Shown: positions 28,154 through 37,922, counted from the first letter of the stretch. The stretch: 64,000 nucleotides of DNA from Cohaesibacter sp. ES.047 (GCF_900215505.1 NZ_LT907844.1:2018501-2082500), one strand, 5' to 3'. The notes: generated from the letters alone by a model not told the origin. Made by a program: numbers and translations.

Positions 28154-29247
28154 CACTTCTCTCCCCGTCCCAGAATGAATTGCACGATGGAAAAGGCTCC
28201 CATAATGATGAACAGGAAGATCGCCATGGCGGTCGCCCGTCCCAGATCACTATCCCTAAAGCCGGTTTGGTAGATGTAGCGCACAAGGGTCTGAGTGCTG
28301 CCGTCCGGCCCGCCACCGGTCATCAGATGCGACTGCCCGAACACCTGAAAATGCATGATGATCTGAAGCACCACGACCAACGTGATCGTGCGCTTGAGAT
28401 TGGGCAGCGTGATATGGCGGAAGGCGCGTAAGCCCCGCGCATTATCTAAGGCGGCGGCCTCGTAAATGTCCCGACTGATATCCTGTAGTCCGGCAAGAAA
28501 CAGAATCATGGCCACGCCCAGTGACCACCACACCGTGGTGATGGCGATGGCAGCCATGGCAAATCCCTCGTCGGTCAGCCAGTGGATGGGTGTTCCGCCA
28601 AACAGCTCCATGACATTGGCAATAAGCCCCTGTCGTGGAGAGAACATGATCTGCCAGATGAGGGTCACAACCGTGACCGACAGCACTTGGGAGAGAAAGA
28701 AGACGGTGCGAAAAATCGCCATCATCCGGCTTTCGCGATTAAGAAGCGCGGCCAAGGCAAGCGCCACGATGGTCACGCCGGGCACGGTCAGAGCAACAAA
28801 CAGGATGGTGTTGCCAACCGTCGGCCAGAAGCGGCGGTCATACCAGCGTCCCCCATCTGCGGGATGGAAGCCCCAAGCGATGAAGAAAACGAGCGCCACC
28901 ACGCCGATCAGGATGGCCGTTGGCCGGCTGATGCGTCGCAGGCGCTCAAGAACAACCACGCCAATCAGAACAGCCGAAGCGCTTCCTTGAAGGAGAGGGA
29001 GTGCCATTGCTGACCAAACGATATCCCGCCCCCACATGATGCGCTCGAAATTGCGCAAGCCGACGAATTGCTTGGCTTCGGGGTTGAAGGCTACGGCCAG
29101 AAGATTCCAGTCGTGCAGGCTGATCCAGATGCCCCGAAAGAAGGGGAAGACCAGAAACGTACCATAGACAATCAAAAAGGGGGCCAACAGAACGAGCGCC
29201 GAGCTTGTTTGGCTCAAACGTTGTGTCGGCAATCGAAAACTGGCCAC
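28153..29247 (-). CDS. ABC sugar permease, MalF type
   Basis: About 364 residues, longer than many MalF-type proteins because of an extra pair of hydrophobic segments around residues 75-130. The EAA motif is YEAAALDNARGLRAFRHITLPNLK. It starts with GTG at 29247 preceded by GGGAGGAACTAA and is the first gene of the operon. The 91-base gap to the divergent LacI gene carries palindromic operator candidates. Confidence 0.9.
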   Translation of the reverse strand: MASFRLPTQRLSQTSSALVLLAPFLIVYGTFLVFPFFRGIWISLHDWNLLAVAFNPEAKQFVGLRNFERIMWGRDIVWSAMALPLLQGSASAVLIGVVVLERLRRISRPTAILIGVVALVFFIAWGFHPADGGRWYDRRFWPTVGNTILFVALTVPGVTIVALALAALLNRESRMMAIFRTVFFLSQVLSVTVVTLIWQIMFSPRQGLIANVMELFGGTPIHWLTDEGFAMAAIAITTVWWSLGVAMILFLAGLQDISRDIYEAAALDNARGLRAFRHITLPNLKRTITLVVVLQIIMHFQVFGQSHLMTGGGPDGSTQTLVRYIYQTGFRDSDLGRATAMAIFLFIIMGAFSIVQFILGRGEK

Positions 29248-29277
29248 TTAGTTCCTCCCATGGCAGAAATCGCTTGC

Positions 29278-29306
29278 GCTAAAATTATTAGCAATATTTA
29301 TTAGCA
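29278..29306. promoter_or_regulatory. Operator candidate for the LacI regulator of the ABC/glycosidase operon
   Basis: An inverted repeat GCTAA-N5-TTAGC at 29278-29292 is followed by a second ATTAGC half-site ending at 29306 (ATTAGCAA then ATTAGCAT, 15 bases apart). This AT-rich pair lies in the 91-base divergent promoter gap, in the right place to act on both genes. Confidence 0.55.
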
Positions 29307-29338
29307 TCCATCAGACCAATGCGCAAGGAGGATTTTGC

Positions 29339-30370
29339 TTGGCTGAAAATCGGCGACCTCAAGGCAGCAGGGTGACGATGAATGACGTCGCACTCCGAGC
29401 AGGTGTTTCGCAATCAACAGTCTCTTTTGTTCTCAACGGGCAGGAAGACATGCGGATTAGCAGTGAAACCCGCAGCCGTGTGCTGCAGGCGGTGCGTGAA
29501 CTCGGCTATCGTCCCCGATCGGCAGGTCGCCCGCCCGCAGGTGCTGGCCATGCTGTGATCGGCCTGATGGTTGATGAAATTGCGACCAGTCATTTCGCCG
29601 CCATATCCATTGATGCCATCCAGTCCGCAGCCTGGAAGAAAAATGTCATTCTTGAGACCGTCATGACCGGTGGTGACAAGGAATATGAGCGTGCCATTCT
29701 GCGCAAATGGTCAGCGGACCGGGTACGGGGCGTCATCTACAGCTCGATCCTGACCCGCATGGTTTCGCCTCCTGATCTGCTTGCCAATCACAAATGCCTT
29801 CTGATGAACTGTTATGACCGGGAAGGGCGCTATGCCTCGATTGTCCCCGGCGAGCGGCAGGGTGGTGAGCGAGCCGCCCGGGCCCTCATTGATGCGGGGC
29901 ACCGCCGGATAGCTTTCATCACCGGAGAGCCGTGGATGGACGCGGCCAGACTGAGGCGGGAAGGCTTCGAGCAGACCTTGGCCGATGCTGGTCTTCAGTT
30001 GGATCCGGAGTTGATTGTCGAGGGCAACTTCCTTGCATCTGGCGGCCGTAGCGCGACCCTTCGATTGATGAACCGGAATGACCCGCCCGAGGCCATATTC
30101 TGCTCGAACGACCTGACCGCCGTGGGCTGCTATGAAGCGCTCAAGGAATTGGGTTTGAAAATCGGCGTTGATGTCGGCGTCATGGGATATGACGATCAGG
30201 AAATTGCACAGCATCTCCATCCGACCCTAACCACCGTTCTCCTGCCCCATGCAGAAATGGGACAATTGGCAACCGAGCTGATCCTTGCCGATCGGGATAT
30301 CCCCTTGGAACAGGTTGACGTTGTTTGCCCGCTGGTTGAGCGGGTGTCGCACGTGCGAAGCCCATCTTGA
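29339..30370 (+). CDS. LacI-family transcriptional regulator
   Basis: About 343 residues. TMNDVALRAGVSQSTVSFVLNG and VLQAVRELGYRPR form the DNA-binding head and hinge; the sugar-binding core ends with VGVMGYDDQEIAQHLHPTLTTV. The start is TTG at 29339, supported by AAGGAGG nine bases upstream and by the position of the first helix. Divergent from the ABC importer/glycosidase operon, it is the likely repressor. Confidence 0.9.
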   Translation: MAENRRPQGSRVTMNDVALRAGVSQSTVSFVLNGQEDMRISSETRSRVLQAVRELGYRPRSAGRPPAGAGHAVIGLMVDEIATSHFAAISIDAIQSAAWKKNVILETVMTGGDKEYERAILRKWSADRVRGVIYSSILTRMVSPPDLLANHKCLLMNCYDREGRYASIVPGERQGGERAARALIDAGHRRIAFITGEPWMDAARLRREGFEQTLADAGLQLDPELIVEGNFLASGGRSATLRLMNRNDPPEAIFCSNDLTAVGCYEALKELGLKIGVDVGVMGYDDQEIAQHLHPTLTTVLLPHAEMGQLATELILADRDIPLEQVDVVCPLVERVSHVRSPS

Positions 30371-30405
30371 CAGCAATGACCATCGTAATCCCGCATCGAG
30401 ACATC

Positions 30406-30435
30406 AAAAAGCCCGGCCAAGAGGCCGGGCTTTTC
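30406..30435. terminator. Bidirectional terminator
   Basis: An 8-bp GC stem (GCCCGGCC and GGCCGGGC) with the loop AAGA is flanked by five A and four T. It lies between the convergent LacI and transaldolase genes and can stop both. Confidence 0.92.
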
Positions 30436-30503
30436 TGTTTGTGAAGGCACCATTTCAGGCACCCGGTATACACCGATGCGGGGACCGGATTACAGAAATA
30501 TCA

Positions 30504-31157
30504 TTACAGGATCGATTGGCCCGTTGAGGCCCAGTCCTTGGCAAACTGTTCAAGACCCTTGTCGGTCAGCACATGCCGTGCGAGCCCTTTGATGACGGCG
30601 GGCGGAACGGTGGCCACATCTGCTCCGGCCAGAGCTGCATCCTTGACATGATTGGCGGATCGTACCGAAGCGGCGAGGATCTCGGTCTTGAAGTCATAAT
30701 TGTCGTAAATCTGGCGGATGTCGCTAATCAGCTCCATGCCTTCAATGTTGAGATCATCAAGACGTCCGACAAAAGGACTGATGAAAGTCGCTCCCGCTTT
30801 AGCAGCAAGCAGGGCCTGATTGGCGCTGAAGCACAATGTTACGTTGGTCTTGATGCCCTTCTGTGTGAAGTAGCGGCAAGCCTTGAGACCTTCGAGGGTC
30901 AAAGGCAGTTTGATCACTACATTTTTGGCAATCCCGGCCAGATGCTCGCCTTCGGCAATCATCCCGTCAAAATCAAGTGCTGCAACCTCTGCAGACACTG
31001 GGCCGCTCACAAGGGCACAGATTTCGGCGATGACTTCCTTGAAGTCGCGGCCAGATTTGGCGATCAGCGATGGGTTTGTGGTTACCCCATCGAGCAAACC
31101 GTAGTCATTGAGTTCGCGGATGTCTTCGATGATTGCTGTATCAACAAAGAATTTCAT
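30504..31157 (-). CDS. tal: Small transaldolase / fructose-6-phosphate aldolase family
   Basis: About 217 residues, the short decameric transaldolase type. The Schiff-base Lys is Lys83 in [29 protein letters not shown] and [11 protein letters not shown] are family blocks. It may carry out the classic transaldolase reaction, consuming D-erythrose 4-phosphate, or act as an F6P-aldolase; the sequence does not separate these. It lies about 100 bases downstream of the phosphatase in a tkt-phosphatase-tal series on the minus strand, fitting a supply of pentose-phosphate enzymes for the neighbouring tetrose pathway. Confidence 0.87.
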   Translation of the reverse strand: MKFFVDTAIIEDIRELNDYGLLDGVTTNPSLIAKSGRDFKEVIAEICALVSGPVSAEVAALDFDGMIAEGEHLAGIAKNVVIKLPLTLEGLKACRYFTQKGIKTNVTLCFSANQALLAAKAGATFISPFVGRLDDLNIEGMELISDIRQIYDNYDFKTEILAASVRSANHVKDAALAGADVATVPPAVIKGLARHVLTDKGLEQFAKDWASTGQSIL

Positions 31158-31257
31158 GGTGCTTTCCTCCAGTAAGGTGGCCCGATTGCGTGGCCGCAGT
31201 CGGGTAGTCCGGTTTGCTGCCGAGTTGGTCCGGCAGCAATTGTTTCCATTCCGACGG

Positions 31258-31914
31258 TCAATCAGTCGCGGTCAATATCCGCGTGATCAAGTCAGGCAAG
31301 TCGTCAAAATGCTCAAATGTTGCGGTGTGGTGTATCTCCTCCACCATTGACTTGCGATAGCCTTCGGTAAAGAGCAGGAAGGGCACCCCGGCCCGGCGGG
31401 CCGTTTCGGCGTCAACTTCGCTGTCGCCGACATAAATCTGCTTTCCCGCGCCAAGCGCATCAAAGGTGGCAATCAGTGGCGCCGGATCGGGCTTGTGCAC
31501 CGGAAGGCTGTCGCCTCCCAGAATTTGAGCAAAAAACGTATCCAGCTCCAAATGGCGCAGAACTGCCGTGCAGGGGCTCATTGGCTTGTTCGTGCAAATG
31601 CCAAGGTCATGCCCTGCTGCCGTCAGCCTCTCCAGCGCCTTCCGGACCCCTGGGTAGAGCTTGGTGCGATGCACGGCCCCGACATAGAGTTCGCGGTACC
31701 GTGCCAGAAGTCGCTCTTGCTCACAGGCGGGAATGTCGACAGTTTCGCGCATTCGCTGCACAAAGGTCGGTGTTCCGCTGCCCAAAAAGGCGCAGACCTG
31801 AGCCAGTGACACATGGCCCTTGCCTTCTTCGGCAAGCACGGTATTGGCAGCAATGAGCAAATCCGGTGCACTGTCGATCAGCGTTCCGTCGAGATCAAAG
31901 ACGATTTGGGCCAT
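31258..31914 (-). CDS. HAD-family phosphatase (phosphoglycolate phosphatase-like)
   Basis: About 218 residues. HAD motifs are complete: [13 protein letters not shown] (nucleophile Asp), CTNKP (motif II) and KPDPAPL with [12 protein letters not shown] (motifs III-IV); a helical cap lies between residues 15 and 85. It resembles Gph, but the physiological substrate could be any small phosphate ester. Lying between transketolase and transaldolase, it might remove an overflow or dead-end sugar phosphate. If the RuBisCO-like enzyme of this island releases two-carbon products, a glycolate link would also be possible; this is a guess. Confidence 0.8.
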   Translation of the reverse strand: MAQIVFDLDGTLIDSAPDLLIAANTVLAEEGKGHVSLAQVCAFLGSGTPTFVQRMRETVDIPACEQERLLARYRELYVGAVHRTKLYPGVRKALERLTAAGHDLGICTNKPMSPCTAVLRHLELDTFFAQILGGDSLPVHKPDPAPLIATFDALGAGKQIYVGDSEVDAETARRAGVPFLLFTEGYRKSMVEEIHHTATFEHFDDLPDLITRILTATD

Positions 31915-32013
31915 CTTGATCTTCTCCTTTCAACAAACAGGTCTTGGTTGCTGGGGGAGGCCGAAGCAGAGCCCGGTCCGAGACACAAAGCCTTCCCCCA
32001 CTCACACAAGGAG

Positions 32014-34023
32014 TTACGAACCGCAAAGCCGCTTGGCGCGCGCAACGATGGCGTCCTTTGTGATGCCGAATTCCTGATAAAGCCGCTCGGCCGGAGCCGA
32101 AGAGCCGAACCCATCCATTCCGATCACATCGTCTTCACTTGCAACATAGCGCGTCCAGCCGAACTTGCCCGCCGCTTCAACGGCGATGCGCGGGGCCGTT
32201 CCCAGAATTTCAGCGCGGTAGTCCGCAGGCTGGGCATCGAAAAGCTCCCAGCAAGGCATGGAAACCACAACAACACCCATGCCGCGAGAATGAAGCGCCT
32301 CAGCAGCCTCGACTGCCAGCGCCACTTCCGTGCCCGTGGCGATCAGGGTGATGTTTCGTTCCTCGCCGAAGCTGCGGATGACATAGGCGCCTTTGGCGGT
32401 GAGATTTTCATCACCCTCTTCGAGGCGCAGTTGCGGCACAGCCTGACGCGACAGGGCCATCAGCGAAGGTACCTTGCGCGACCGGATGGCAATGTCCCAG
32501 CACTCCAGTGTTTCTTTCGCGTCGCAAGGACGGAAGACCTGAAGATTGGGAATGGCACGCAGGCTGGCCAAATGCTCGACCGGCTGATGGGTGGGGCCAT
32601 CCTCGCCCAGACCGATACTGTCGTGGGTCATGACGTAGATACTGCCGATGCCCATCAATGCCGAAAGGCGAATGGCATTGCGTGCGTAGTCACTGAACAC
32701 AAGGAAGGTGCCGCCATATGGAATGAAACCGCCATGCAGCGCCATGCCGTTCATCGCGGCAGACATGCAGAACTCGCGGATCCCATAGCCGATATAGCGG
32801 CCGGGTTCCTGACGTGAGAACTGGCTGCTCACCGCGTCGACCCGTGTCAGATTGCTACCCGTCAGGTCGGCAGAGCCGCCCACAAGTTCGGGCAGAGACC
32901 CGGCAAGGGCGTCGAGCGCCAGTTGGGAAGCCTTGCGGGTTGCGACCTTGATGGGCTTGGCGACAAGGTTGGCGCGTGCCTCGGCCAGTGCCGTTTCATA
33001 TTCGGGCTGCCGTTGGGTGGACTGGCGGCGAATGAATTCGGCTCCATCGGGATGCGCCTTCAGCTTGGCTTCCCATTGTTCCCGCTCGCTGCGCCCCTTT
33101 TTGCCAATGGTGCGCCATGTGTGCGAGAGGGTGGGGGGAATTTCGAAGGGTGCATAGGTCCACCCAAGAGCTGCCTTGGCCGCAGCGCCTTCTTCTTCGC
33201 CCAGTGGCGCACCATGCGCAGCGGATGTGCCGCCCCGGTTTGGCGAGCCGAACCCGATGATGGTCTTCATGGCGATCAGTGAAGGCATGCTGCCTTCTTT
33301 TTTTGCAGCAGTCAGCGCGCGATCAACCGCTCCGGCATCGTGTCCATCGCAGGACTGGACATGCCAGCCGCAAGCACGAAACCGGGCTGGAACGTCTTCG
33401 GAGAAAGAAATCGAGGTCGGGCCGTCGATTGTGATGTCATTGTCATCATACAGCACGATCAGTTTGCCAAGGCCCAAATGTCCCGCCAGGCTGATGGCTT
33501 CCTGCCCGATGCCTTCCTGCAGGCATCCATCGCCGAGCATGACATAGGTGTGGTGATCCACCAGATCCGGAAATTGAGCCGCAAGCAAACGTTCGGACAT
33601 GGCCATGCCGACTGCCGTCGCGAGCCCCTGTCCCAATGGTCCGGTTGTGGTCTCGATGCCTTTGGCGTGCCCATATTCGGGATGGCCGGCTGTTCTGGAC
33701 CCCCACTGCCGGAAATTGCGGAGCTCTTTGAGGCTCATATCTTCATAGCCCGTCAGATGAAGCAAGGCATAAAGCATCATCGAGGCATGGCCGTTTGATA
33801 ACACAAAGCGATCCCTGTCAGGCCACTCCGGATGGGATGCGTCGAATCGCAAATGGTTGCGAAACAGAACTGTCGCGGCATCGGCCATGCCCATTGGCGC
33901 TCCGGGGTGACCCGAGTTGGCGGCGTTGACTGCATCGATTGAAAGAGCGCGAATGCAGTTAGCCAGAGCGAAGTTCTCCGGTCCCTGCTTTTGCTTGCTG
34001 GCAATGAATGGATCGCTGATCAT
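32014..34023 (-). CDS. tkt: Transketolase
   Basis: About 669 residues. The thiamine-diphosphate motif is [15 protein letters not shown] with [18 protein letters not shown] is near the N-terminus; the pyrimidine domain carries [21 protein letters not shown]. The enzyme exchanges two-carbon units and can join D-erythrose 4-phosphate to the pentose phosphate pool. The ATG at 34023 has AGGAGGAAAAATTTG upstream. Its divergent promoter region is shared with an RpiB-type isomerase and contains DeoR-type operators, so this copy is probably induced with the tetrose genes and need not be the housekeeping transketolase. Confidence 0.95.
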   Translation of the reverse strand: MISDPFIASKQKQGPENFALANCIRALSIDAVNAANSGHPGAPMGMADAATVLFRNHLRFDASHPEWPDRDRFVLSNGHASMMLYALLHLTGYEDMSLKELRNFRQWGSRTAGHPEYGHAKGIETTTGPLGQGLATAVGMAMSERLLAAQFPDLVDHHTYVMLGDGCLQEGIGQEAISLAGHLGLGKLIVLYDDNDITIDGPTSISFSEDVPARFRACGWHVQSCDGHDAGAVDRALTAAKKEGSMPSLIAMKTIIGFGSPNRGGTSAAHGAPLGEEEGAAAKAALGWTYAPFEIPPTLSHTWRTIGKKGRSEREQWEAKLKAHPDGAEFIRRQSTQRQPEYETALAEARANLVAKPIKVATRKASQLALDALAGSLPELVGGSADLTGSNLTRVDAVSSQFSRQEPGRYIGYGIREFCMSAAMNGMALHGGFIPYGGTFLVFSDYARNAIRLSALMGIGSIYVMTHDSIGLGEDGPTHQPVEHLASLRAIPNLQVFRPCDAKETLECWDIAIRSRKVPSLMALSRQAVPQLRLEEGDENLTAKGAYVIRSFGEERNITLIATGTEVALAVEAAEALHSRGMGVVVVSMPCWELFDAQPADYRAEILGTAPRIAVEAAGKFGWTRYVASEDDVIGMDGFGSSAPAERLYQEFGITKDAIVARAKRLCGS

Positions 34024-34058
34024 CAAATTTTTCCTCCTGTCGCTCCTGCAATATATCA

Positions 34059-34148
34059 AAAATCACAAAATAACAATATAAAATCACATTACATACAAAA
34101 ATATGTGATTTATGGAGCTAAATTCGCAAATTAGTCTCAAAAATCACA
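34059..34148. promoter_or_regulatory. Cluster of AAAATCACA operators between tkt and rpiB-like gene
   Basis: AAAATCACA occurs at 34059-34067, 34080-34088 and 34140-34148, with an inverted copy (ATATGTGATTT) at 34101-34111 and a weaker TTTTTGTGAC at 34161. The same sequence forms a perfect inverted repeat in front of the DeoR gene at 36.7 kb, so these are its likely targets. The rest of this 350-base gap shows no gene. Confidence 0.72.
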
Positions 34149-34376
34149 TTCTAGATATTGTTTTTGTGACGTTTCAGCGTTACATATGGTTTCAGATAAA
34201 AGGGTTTTTAATCTGCATCAGGCAGAGAGCGGCTGTTTTACGCAAAAGCCGTCTTTTAAGGCCCTGAGAACAAGATGTCCGAATGAAGAGTGGTGAAGCT
34301 CGTACCAAAATCGGTCTTTTAACATTTGCGACCTGAATGGACCGGCAAGACACATATCAACGGGAAGGAAACGACA

Positions 34377-34832
34377 ATGAAAATTGCAATTGCAGGCGAC
34401 AGCGCCGGAGAAGGCCTTGCCAAGACTTTGGCCGAGCATCTGGGTGATCGTTACGAAGTATCCGAAATTTCGCACAGCGAAGACGGACCGGACGATTTCT
34501 ATGCCAACCTCTCTGATCGGGTCGCCAGTGCCGTCATGAAAGGCACCTACGATCGGGCCATTCTGGTGTGTGGAACGGGTATCGGCGTGTGCATCTCGGC
34601 TAACAAGGTTCCGGGCATTCGCGCTGCCCTCACTCATGATACTTATTCGGCCGAACGTGCTGCCCTGTCCAACAATGCGCAAATCATCACTATGGGCGCT
34701 CGGGTTATCGGTGTGGAAGTCGCCAAGACGATTGCCGATACATTCTTGAAAGAAAGCTTCGACCCTCAAGGGCGTTCAGCCGGGAATGTGGCTGCAATCG
34801 ACGCGGTTGATACGAAATACAACAAGGCTTGA
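34377..34832 (+). CDS. derI: RpiB/LacAB-family isomerase, probably D-erythrulose 4-phosphate isomerase
   Basis: About 151 residues of the ribose-5-phosphate isomerase B fold. The catalytic Cys65 lies in [14 protein letters not shown], and the anion-hole and C-terminal GARVIG segments are present. The first motif is GDSAG where RpiB has a His (GCDH or GDHAG), so a substrate-contact residue differs. In Brucella EryI and in mycobacterial DerI such homologues convert D-erythrulose 4-phosphate to D-erythrose 4-phosphate; the neighbours (TPI-like gene, DeoR and EryD-like regulators, DhaKL) are the same. GGGAAGGAAACGACA precedes the ATG. Confidence 0.82.
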   Translation: MKIAIAGDSAGEGLAKTLAEHLGDRYEVSEISHSEDGPDDFYANLSDRVASAVMKGTYDRAILVCGTGIGVCISANKVPGIRAALTHDTYSAERAALSNNAQIITMGARVIGVEVAKTIADTFLKESFDPQGRSAGNVAAIDAVDTKYNKA

Positions 34833-34842
34833 GACGTAAAAC

Positions 34843-35046
34843 GGACCCAAACCTCCGTGGGTCCAAGTGAGGCGATACTCCCGACTGGCAACAGGCGCCT
34901 CGCTTAGTCTCTGAGCCAAACCCGGGGCAGGCCGCAACAAATTGGGGCTTGTCCTGTGCGAGGTGTGGCGATTTTGTTCCATCGCCACACCTCGGAAGAC
35001 AATAAAAAACGCTGCATTGATCATAAAGATGAATGCAGCGTTTTTT
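34843..35046. other. Chain of four stem-loops between convergent rpiB-like and TPI-like genes
   Basis: Four good hairpins fill the 240-base convergent gap. Arms are 34843-34849/34858-34864 (7 bp), 34865-34874/34896-34905 (10 bp, one wobble), 34959-34972/34981-34994 (14 bp, perfect) and 35004-35018/35032-35046 (15 bp, with terminal A and T runs). The last is a strong bidirectional terminator. Two or three serial structures exceed what termination needs, so a structured RNA or 3'-end processing element is possible. Confidence 0.7.
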
Positions 35047-35072
35047 GTTTGCGCGAATGATCGGTCCTGCGA

Positions 35073-35852
35073 TCAGGCGGCGCCCAGCTTGGCGGAACAT
35101 TTGGCAAGGATGTCAAGGTAACCTTCAACATTCCAGGCCGAGCGACCGATGAACAGGCCGTCGATATTCGGGCAGGAAATCAATTCTTCGCAGTTGCCCG
35201 GATTGACCGAACCGCCATAGAGACAAAGCGGGCGGTGTCCCAGCACGTCTTCTGCAACGGCCAAAATCTCTGCCTGCCGCGCATCTGCATAGTCCGAGCT
35301 TGCCGGGATGCCGTTGTCGCCAATGGCCCAAACCGGCTCATAGGCCAGCAGGACCGGTGCTGTCTTCTGGTCACCCGACAATTTGCCAAGCGCACCGCGC
35401 ACTTCCTCTTCAAGAACCTGTTGGGCTCTGCCGGATTCCTTTTCTTTCAGCGTTTCCCCAACACAGATCAGAGGCGTTAGGCCATGGCGGATGGCCGCCT
35501 CCGTTTTCAGCCCGACCGTCTCATTGGTCTCACCAAAGAACTCACGCCGTTCTGAATGGCCCAGCTCGACAAGATCAAGGTTGCAATCTGTCAGCATGAG
35601 GGGCGAAACCTCCCCCGTCCAGGCCCCTTCGTCCTTCCAATGCATATTCTGTGCACCCACTTTTACCGATGTGTCCGCGAGCAGGGACTTGACCTCTCGC
35701 ACGGCAGTAAAAGGCGGCACGATAAAGCGCTGGATGCGCGGATCCCGTTCAGCATCAGCAGCCTTCAGTGCGCTTGCAAAAGCCGTAGCCTCTGCCAGCG
35801 TCTTGTTCATCTTCCAGCTTGTGCCAATCCAGAATTGAGGGGTGACAGTCAT
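35073..35852 (-). CDS. lerI: TPI-family isomerase, probably L-erythrulose 1-phosphate isomerase
   Basis: About 259 residues of the triose-phosphate isomerase fold. Lys14 (SWKMNK), His99 (LGHSERR) and Glu172 (AYEPVWAIG) keep the catalytic Lys, His and Glu. The usual Asn of NWKMN is replaced by Ser12, a change unlike housekeeping TPI. In Brucella EryH and in mycobacterial LerI a second TPI-like enzyme converts L-erythrulose 1-phosphate to D-erythrulose 4-phosphate. It follows the DeoR gene by three bases and is convergent with the RpiB-like partner. Ordinary TPI activity cannot be excluded. Confidence 0.83.
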   Translation of the reverse strand: MTVTPQFWIGTSWKMNKTLAEATAFASALKAADAERDPRIQRFIVPPFTAVREVKSLLADTSVKVGAQNMHWKDEGAWTGEVSPLMLTDCNLDLVELGHSERREFFGETNETVGLKTEAAIRHGLTPLICVGETLKEKESGRAQQVLEEEVRGALGKLSGDQKTAPVLLAYEPVWAIGDNGIPASSDYADARQAEILAVAEDVLGHRPLCLYGGSVNPGNCEELISCPNIDGLFIGRSAWNVEGYLDILAKCSAKLGAA

Positions 35853-35855
35853 GTT

Positions 35856-36620
35856 TTAGGCCTTTGCAATTGTGAGGTTCAATCCTGCCCCTTTCAGGTC
35901 TTCGACTACATTGGCTTCTGGCTTGTCATCGGTGATAATCCAGTCGAAAGCTTTGAGGTCCGACAAAACGTGGAGGGCTGTGCGATTGAAACGGGAGTGG
36001 TTTATGAGGAGGCATTTGCGCGTTCCCGCAAGCATCATCGCCTGCTTGGCCCGCACAATATTGTCATCCATGTGAAATGCCTGTAGTCCCGACACGGCTG
36101 GTGCGGAAATGAATGCGATGTCAGCTCGCAACCGATGAAGTGATTCCTCGGTTACGACCCCGCTGTAAGCGTTGAACTTGGCTGAATAGATCCCGCCGAG
36201 GGCCAGCAATGTGATCCCGGCCTCGCCCAGCAAGTCGCTGATGACGGCCTGATTGTTGGTGATAACGGTCAGGGGGCGTCTCTGGGGCAGCATGGAGCCA
36301 AGAACGGCCGACATGGAACCGTCATTGATCATGACCGTCATGCCCGGCTCGATTAGGGACAGGGCCTGCCGGGCCATGCGATCTTTGGCTTCGGCATCCT
36401 GCTGGACGCGAATCCGGAAATCGCTCTCGAATTGGTTGCCCGCATCTGCGGTGGCACCGCCTCGCACCTTGCGCAAAACGCCGCTTTGTTCGAGCTCGTC
36501 GAGATCGCGGTGAATGGTCATTTTCGACACACTGAACCTCTCGGCCAGATCGTCGATATCGACGCTTCTGTGCTCTACCAAAAGATCCATAATCAGCTGT
36601 CTTCGGTCTTCGCCTCTCAC
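35856..36620 (-). CDS. DeoR-family transcriptional regulator
   Basis: About 254 residues. The DeoR helix-turn-helix (RRQLIMDLLVEHRSVDIDDLAERFSVSKMTIHRDLDEL) and the DEXH-like sugar-phosphate domain (INDGSMSAVLGSML, LGGIYSAKFNAYSG) are both complete. It starts with GTG preceded by GGAGGTGGCGC. The perfect inverted repeat of AAAATCACATA just upstream suggests autoregulation, and the same motif before tkt and rpiB links it to the tetrose genes. It corresponds in position to the rhizobial EryR-type regulator in an eryR-tpiB-rpiB cluster. Confidence 0.88.
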   Translation of the reverse strand: MRGEDRRQLIMDLLVEHRSVDIDDLAERFSVSKMTIHRDLDELEQSGVLRKVRGGATADAGNQFESDFRIRVQQDAEAKDRMARQALSLIEPGMTVMINDGSMSAVLGSMLPQRRPLTVITNNQAVISDLLGEAGITLLALGGIYSAKFNAYSGVVTEESLHRLRADIAFISAPAVSGLQAFHMDDNIVRAKQAMMLAGTRKCLLINHSRFNRTALHVLSDLKAFDWIITDDKPEANVVEDLKGAGLNLTIAKA

Positions 36621-36670
36621 GCGCCACCTCCATATCCGGCATTTCAGCGGATGTTAAATTTGTAACATAT

Positions 36671-36703
36671 AAAATCACATATTCAATAAAATTATGTGAT
36701 TTT
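36671..36703. promoter_or_regulatory. DeoR operator (inverted repeat)
   Basis: AAAATCACATA at 36671-36681 and its exact complement at 36693-36703 are separated by 11 bases, so the half-site centres are 22 bases or two helical turns apart. It lies 51 bases upstream of the DeoR start and shares its core with the tkt/rpiB operators. Confidence 0.8.
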
Positions 36704-36965
36704 GTGAGATGTTTTCGTGACATGCCCCAAATTCTATAAATGCCACATGTCTGCTCCGAAAGCAGATGCCGTTTCTCCCGAAGTCTGCGCACAGTATAAA
36801 AAGGCTGTCCGGCGATTGCTATGTGAAACCCGCCACAAAATCACGGATGTCTTGTAAATTCGCATCGACTATCCTAGGGTTAGGACCATGTATTTATGCT
36901 TCAGACGCTTCACTTCTAGCGCCAATCAATAGCCAAGATTCACCCGCAGAGAGACCTGTTTCCGT

Positions 36966-37922
36966 ATGGCCGACACGATCAGCCCGCTTGATGAAGAGCT
37001 TGAGCGCGCGCGCGTCGCCTGGCTCTATTTTATCGGTGGCCAGACCCAGCAAGAAATCGCCAGACGGATGAATGTCACGCGCCTGAAGGTCAACAAGATC
37101 ATCGGGCAGGTGAGGCTTTCTGGCAATGTGCAGATCAATGTCAATCTACCGCTGACAGACTGTATAGAATTGGCCGAAAAGGTCTCGACACGCTACGGGC
37201 TGATCGAAACCGTCGCTGTGCCGGATCTGGATGATTTCATGAACCAGAAGCGCGTGATCGGTGAAGCCGCCGGATCGCTTGCCAATGGATTGATCGAGGG
37301 GAGGGACATGGGCGTGGGGGTCGGCTCTGGCCGGACCTTGAGCTTTGTTGTCAGGAGCGTGCAGGCCAAACCCAAATTCGACAGTTGGGTTGTCGGGCTA
37401 ACCGGAGGCGTGACCAGTGGCTCGTCCAGCAATTCCTTTGGCGTGGCGACGACCCTTGCCCATGTTCTGGGTGTCGAATGCCACTATCTAACGGCCCCGA
37501 TCTATTGCGCCAATCCCGAAAGCCGCAACGCGTTGTTGCTCAATGACGAACTGACCGATGTACTGGCGCGTACCGAAATCGCAGATGTTGGAATTGTCTC
37601 CTGTGGTCACCTGAAGCTGGAGACCTCGCTCACCCAGATACGGGTTGTGAAAGACAATTTCGATGCGGTGCAGAAACTGGGCGCTGTGGGGGAGTTCATG
37701 GGGTGTTTTCTTGATGCTTTTGGCAAGCCGATTGATCACTTCCTCAATGACTCGGTTATTGCCCTGCCACCAGACAAGATGAAGCTGAAACCAATTTCAA
37801 TGCTTGTTTCTGGGGGGCTCGAGAAGATCCCCATCATCCGGGCCATCCTGCGGGCCGGCTATGTCAATCGCCTTGTGACCAACGAGGGGGTTGCCCGAGC
37901 GTTGCTACAGGGGCCGCGCTGA
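36966..37922 (+). CDS. eryD: SorC-family regulator, EryD-like
   Basis: About 318 residues. The helix-turn-helix is near residues 24-46 (GGQTQQEIARRMNVTRLKVNKII) and the SorC sugar-binding domain follows (MGVGVGSGRTLSFV, VVGLTGGV, CGHLKLET, late LVSGGLEKIPIIRAILRAGYVNRLVTNEGVARALL). In Brucella EryD represses the erythritol operon and is released by erythritol. This gene is convergent with the DhaKL/ABC operon and adjacent to the DeoR gene, so it probably senses a tetritol, tetrulose or its phosphate. It lacks the DhaK extension found on the SorC protein at 2.4 kb, which makes an instructive comparison. Confidence 0.83.
   Translation: MADTISPLDEELERARVAWLYFIGGQTQQEIARRMNVTRLKVNKIIGQVRLSGNVQINVNLPLTDCIELAEKVSTRYGLIETVAVPDLDDFMNQKRVIGEAAGSLANGLIEGRDMGVGVGSGRTLSFVVRSVQAKPKFDSWVVGLTGGVTSGSSSNSFGVATTLAHVLGVECHYLTAPIYCANPESRNALLLNDELTDVLARTEIADVGIVSCGHLKLETSLTQIRVVKDNFDAVQKLGAVGEFMGCFLDAFGKPIDHFLNDSVIALPPDKMKLKPISMLVSGGLEKIPIIRAILRAGYVNRLVTNEGVARALLQGPR

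Noticed and set aside
34059-34148. CRISPR-like repeats (AAAATCACA copies)
   Set aside because: Repeats are only nine bases, irregularly spaced and partly inverted, and match a DeoR operator pattern; no cas genes are present.
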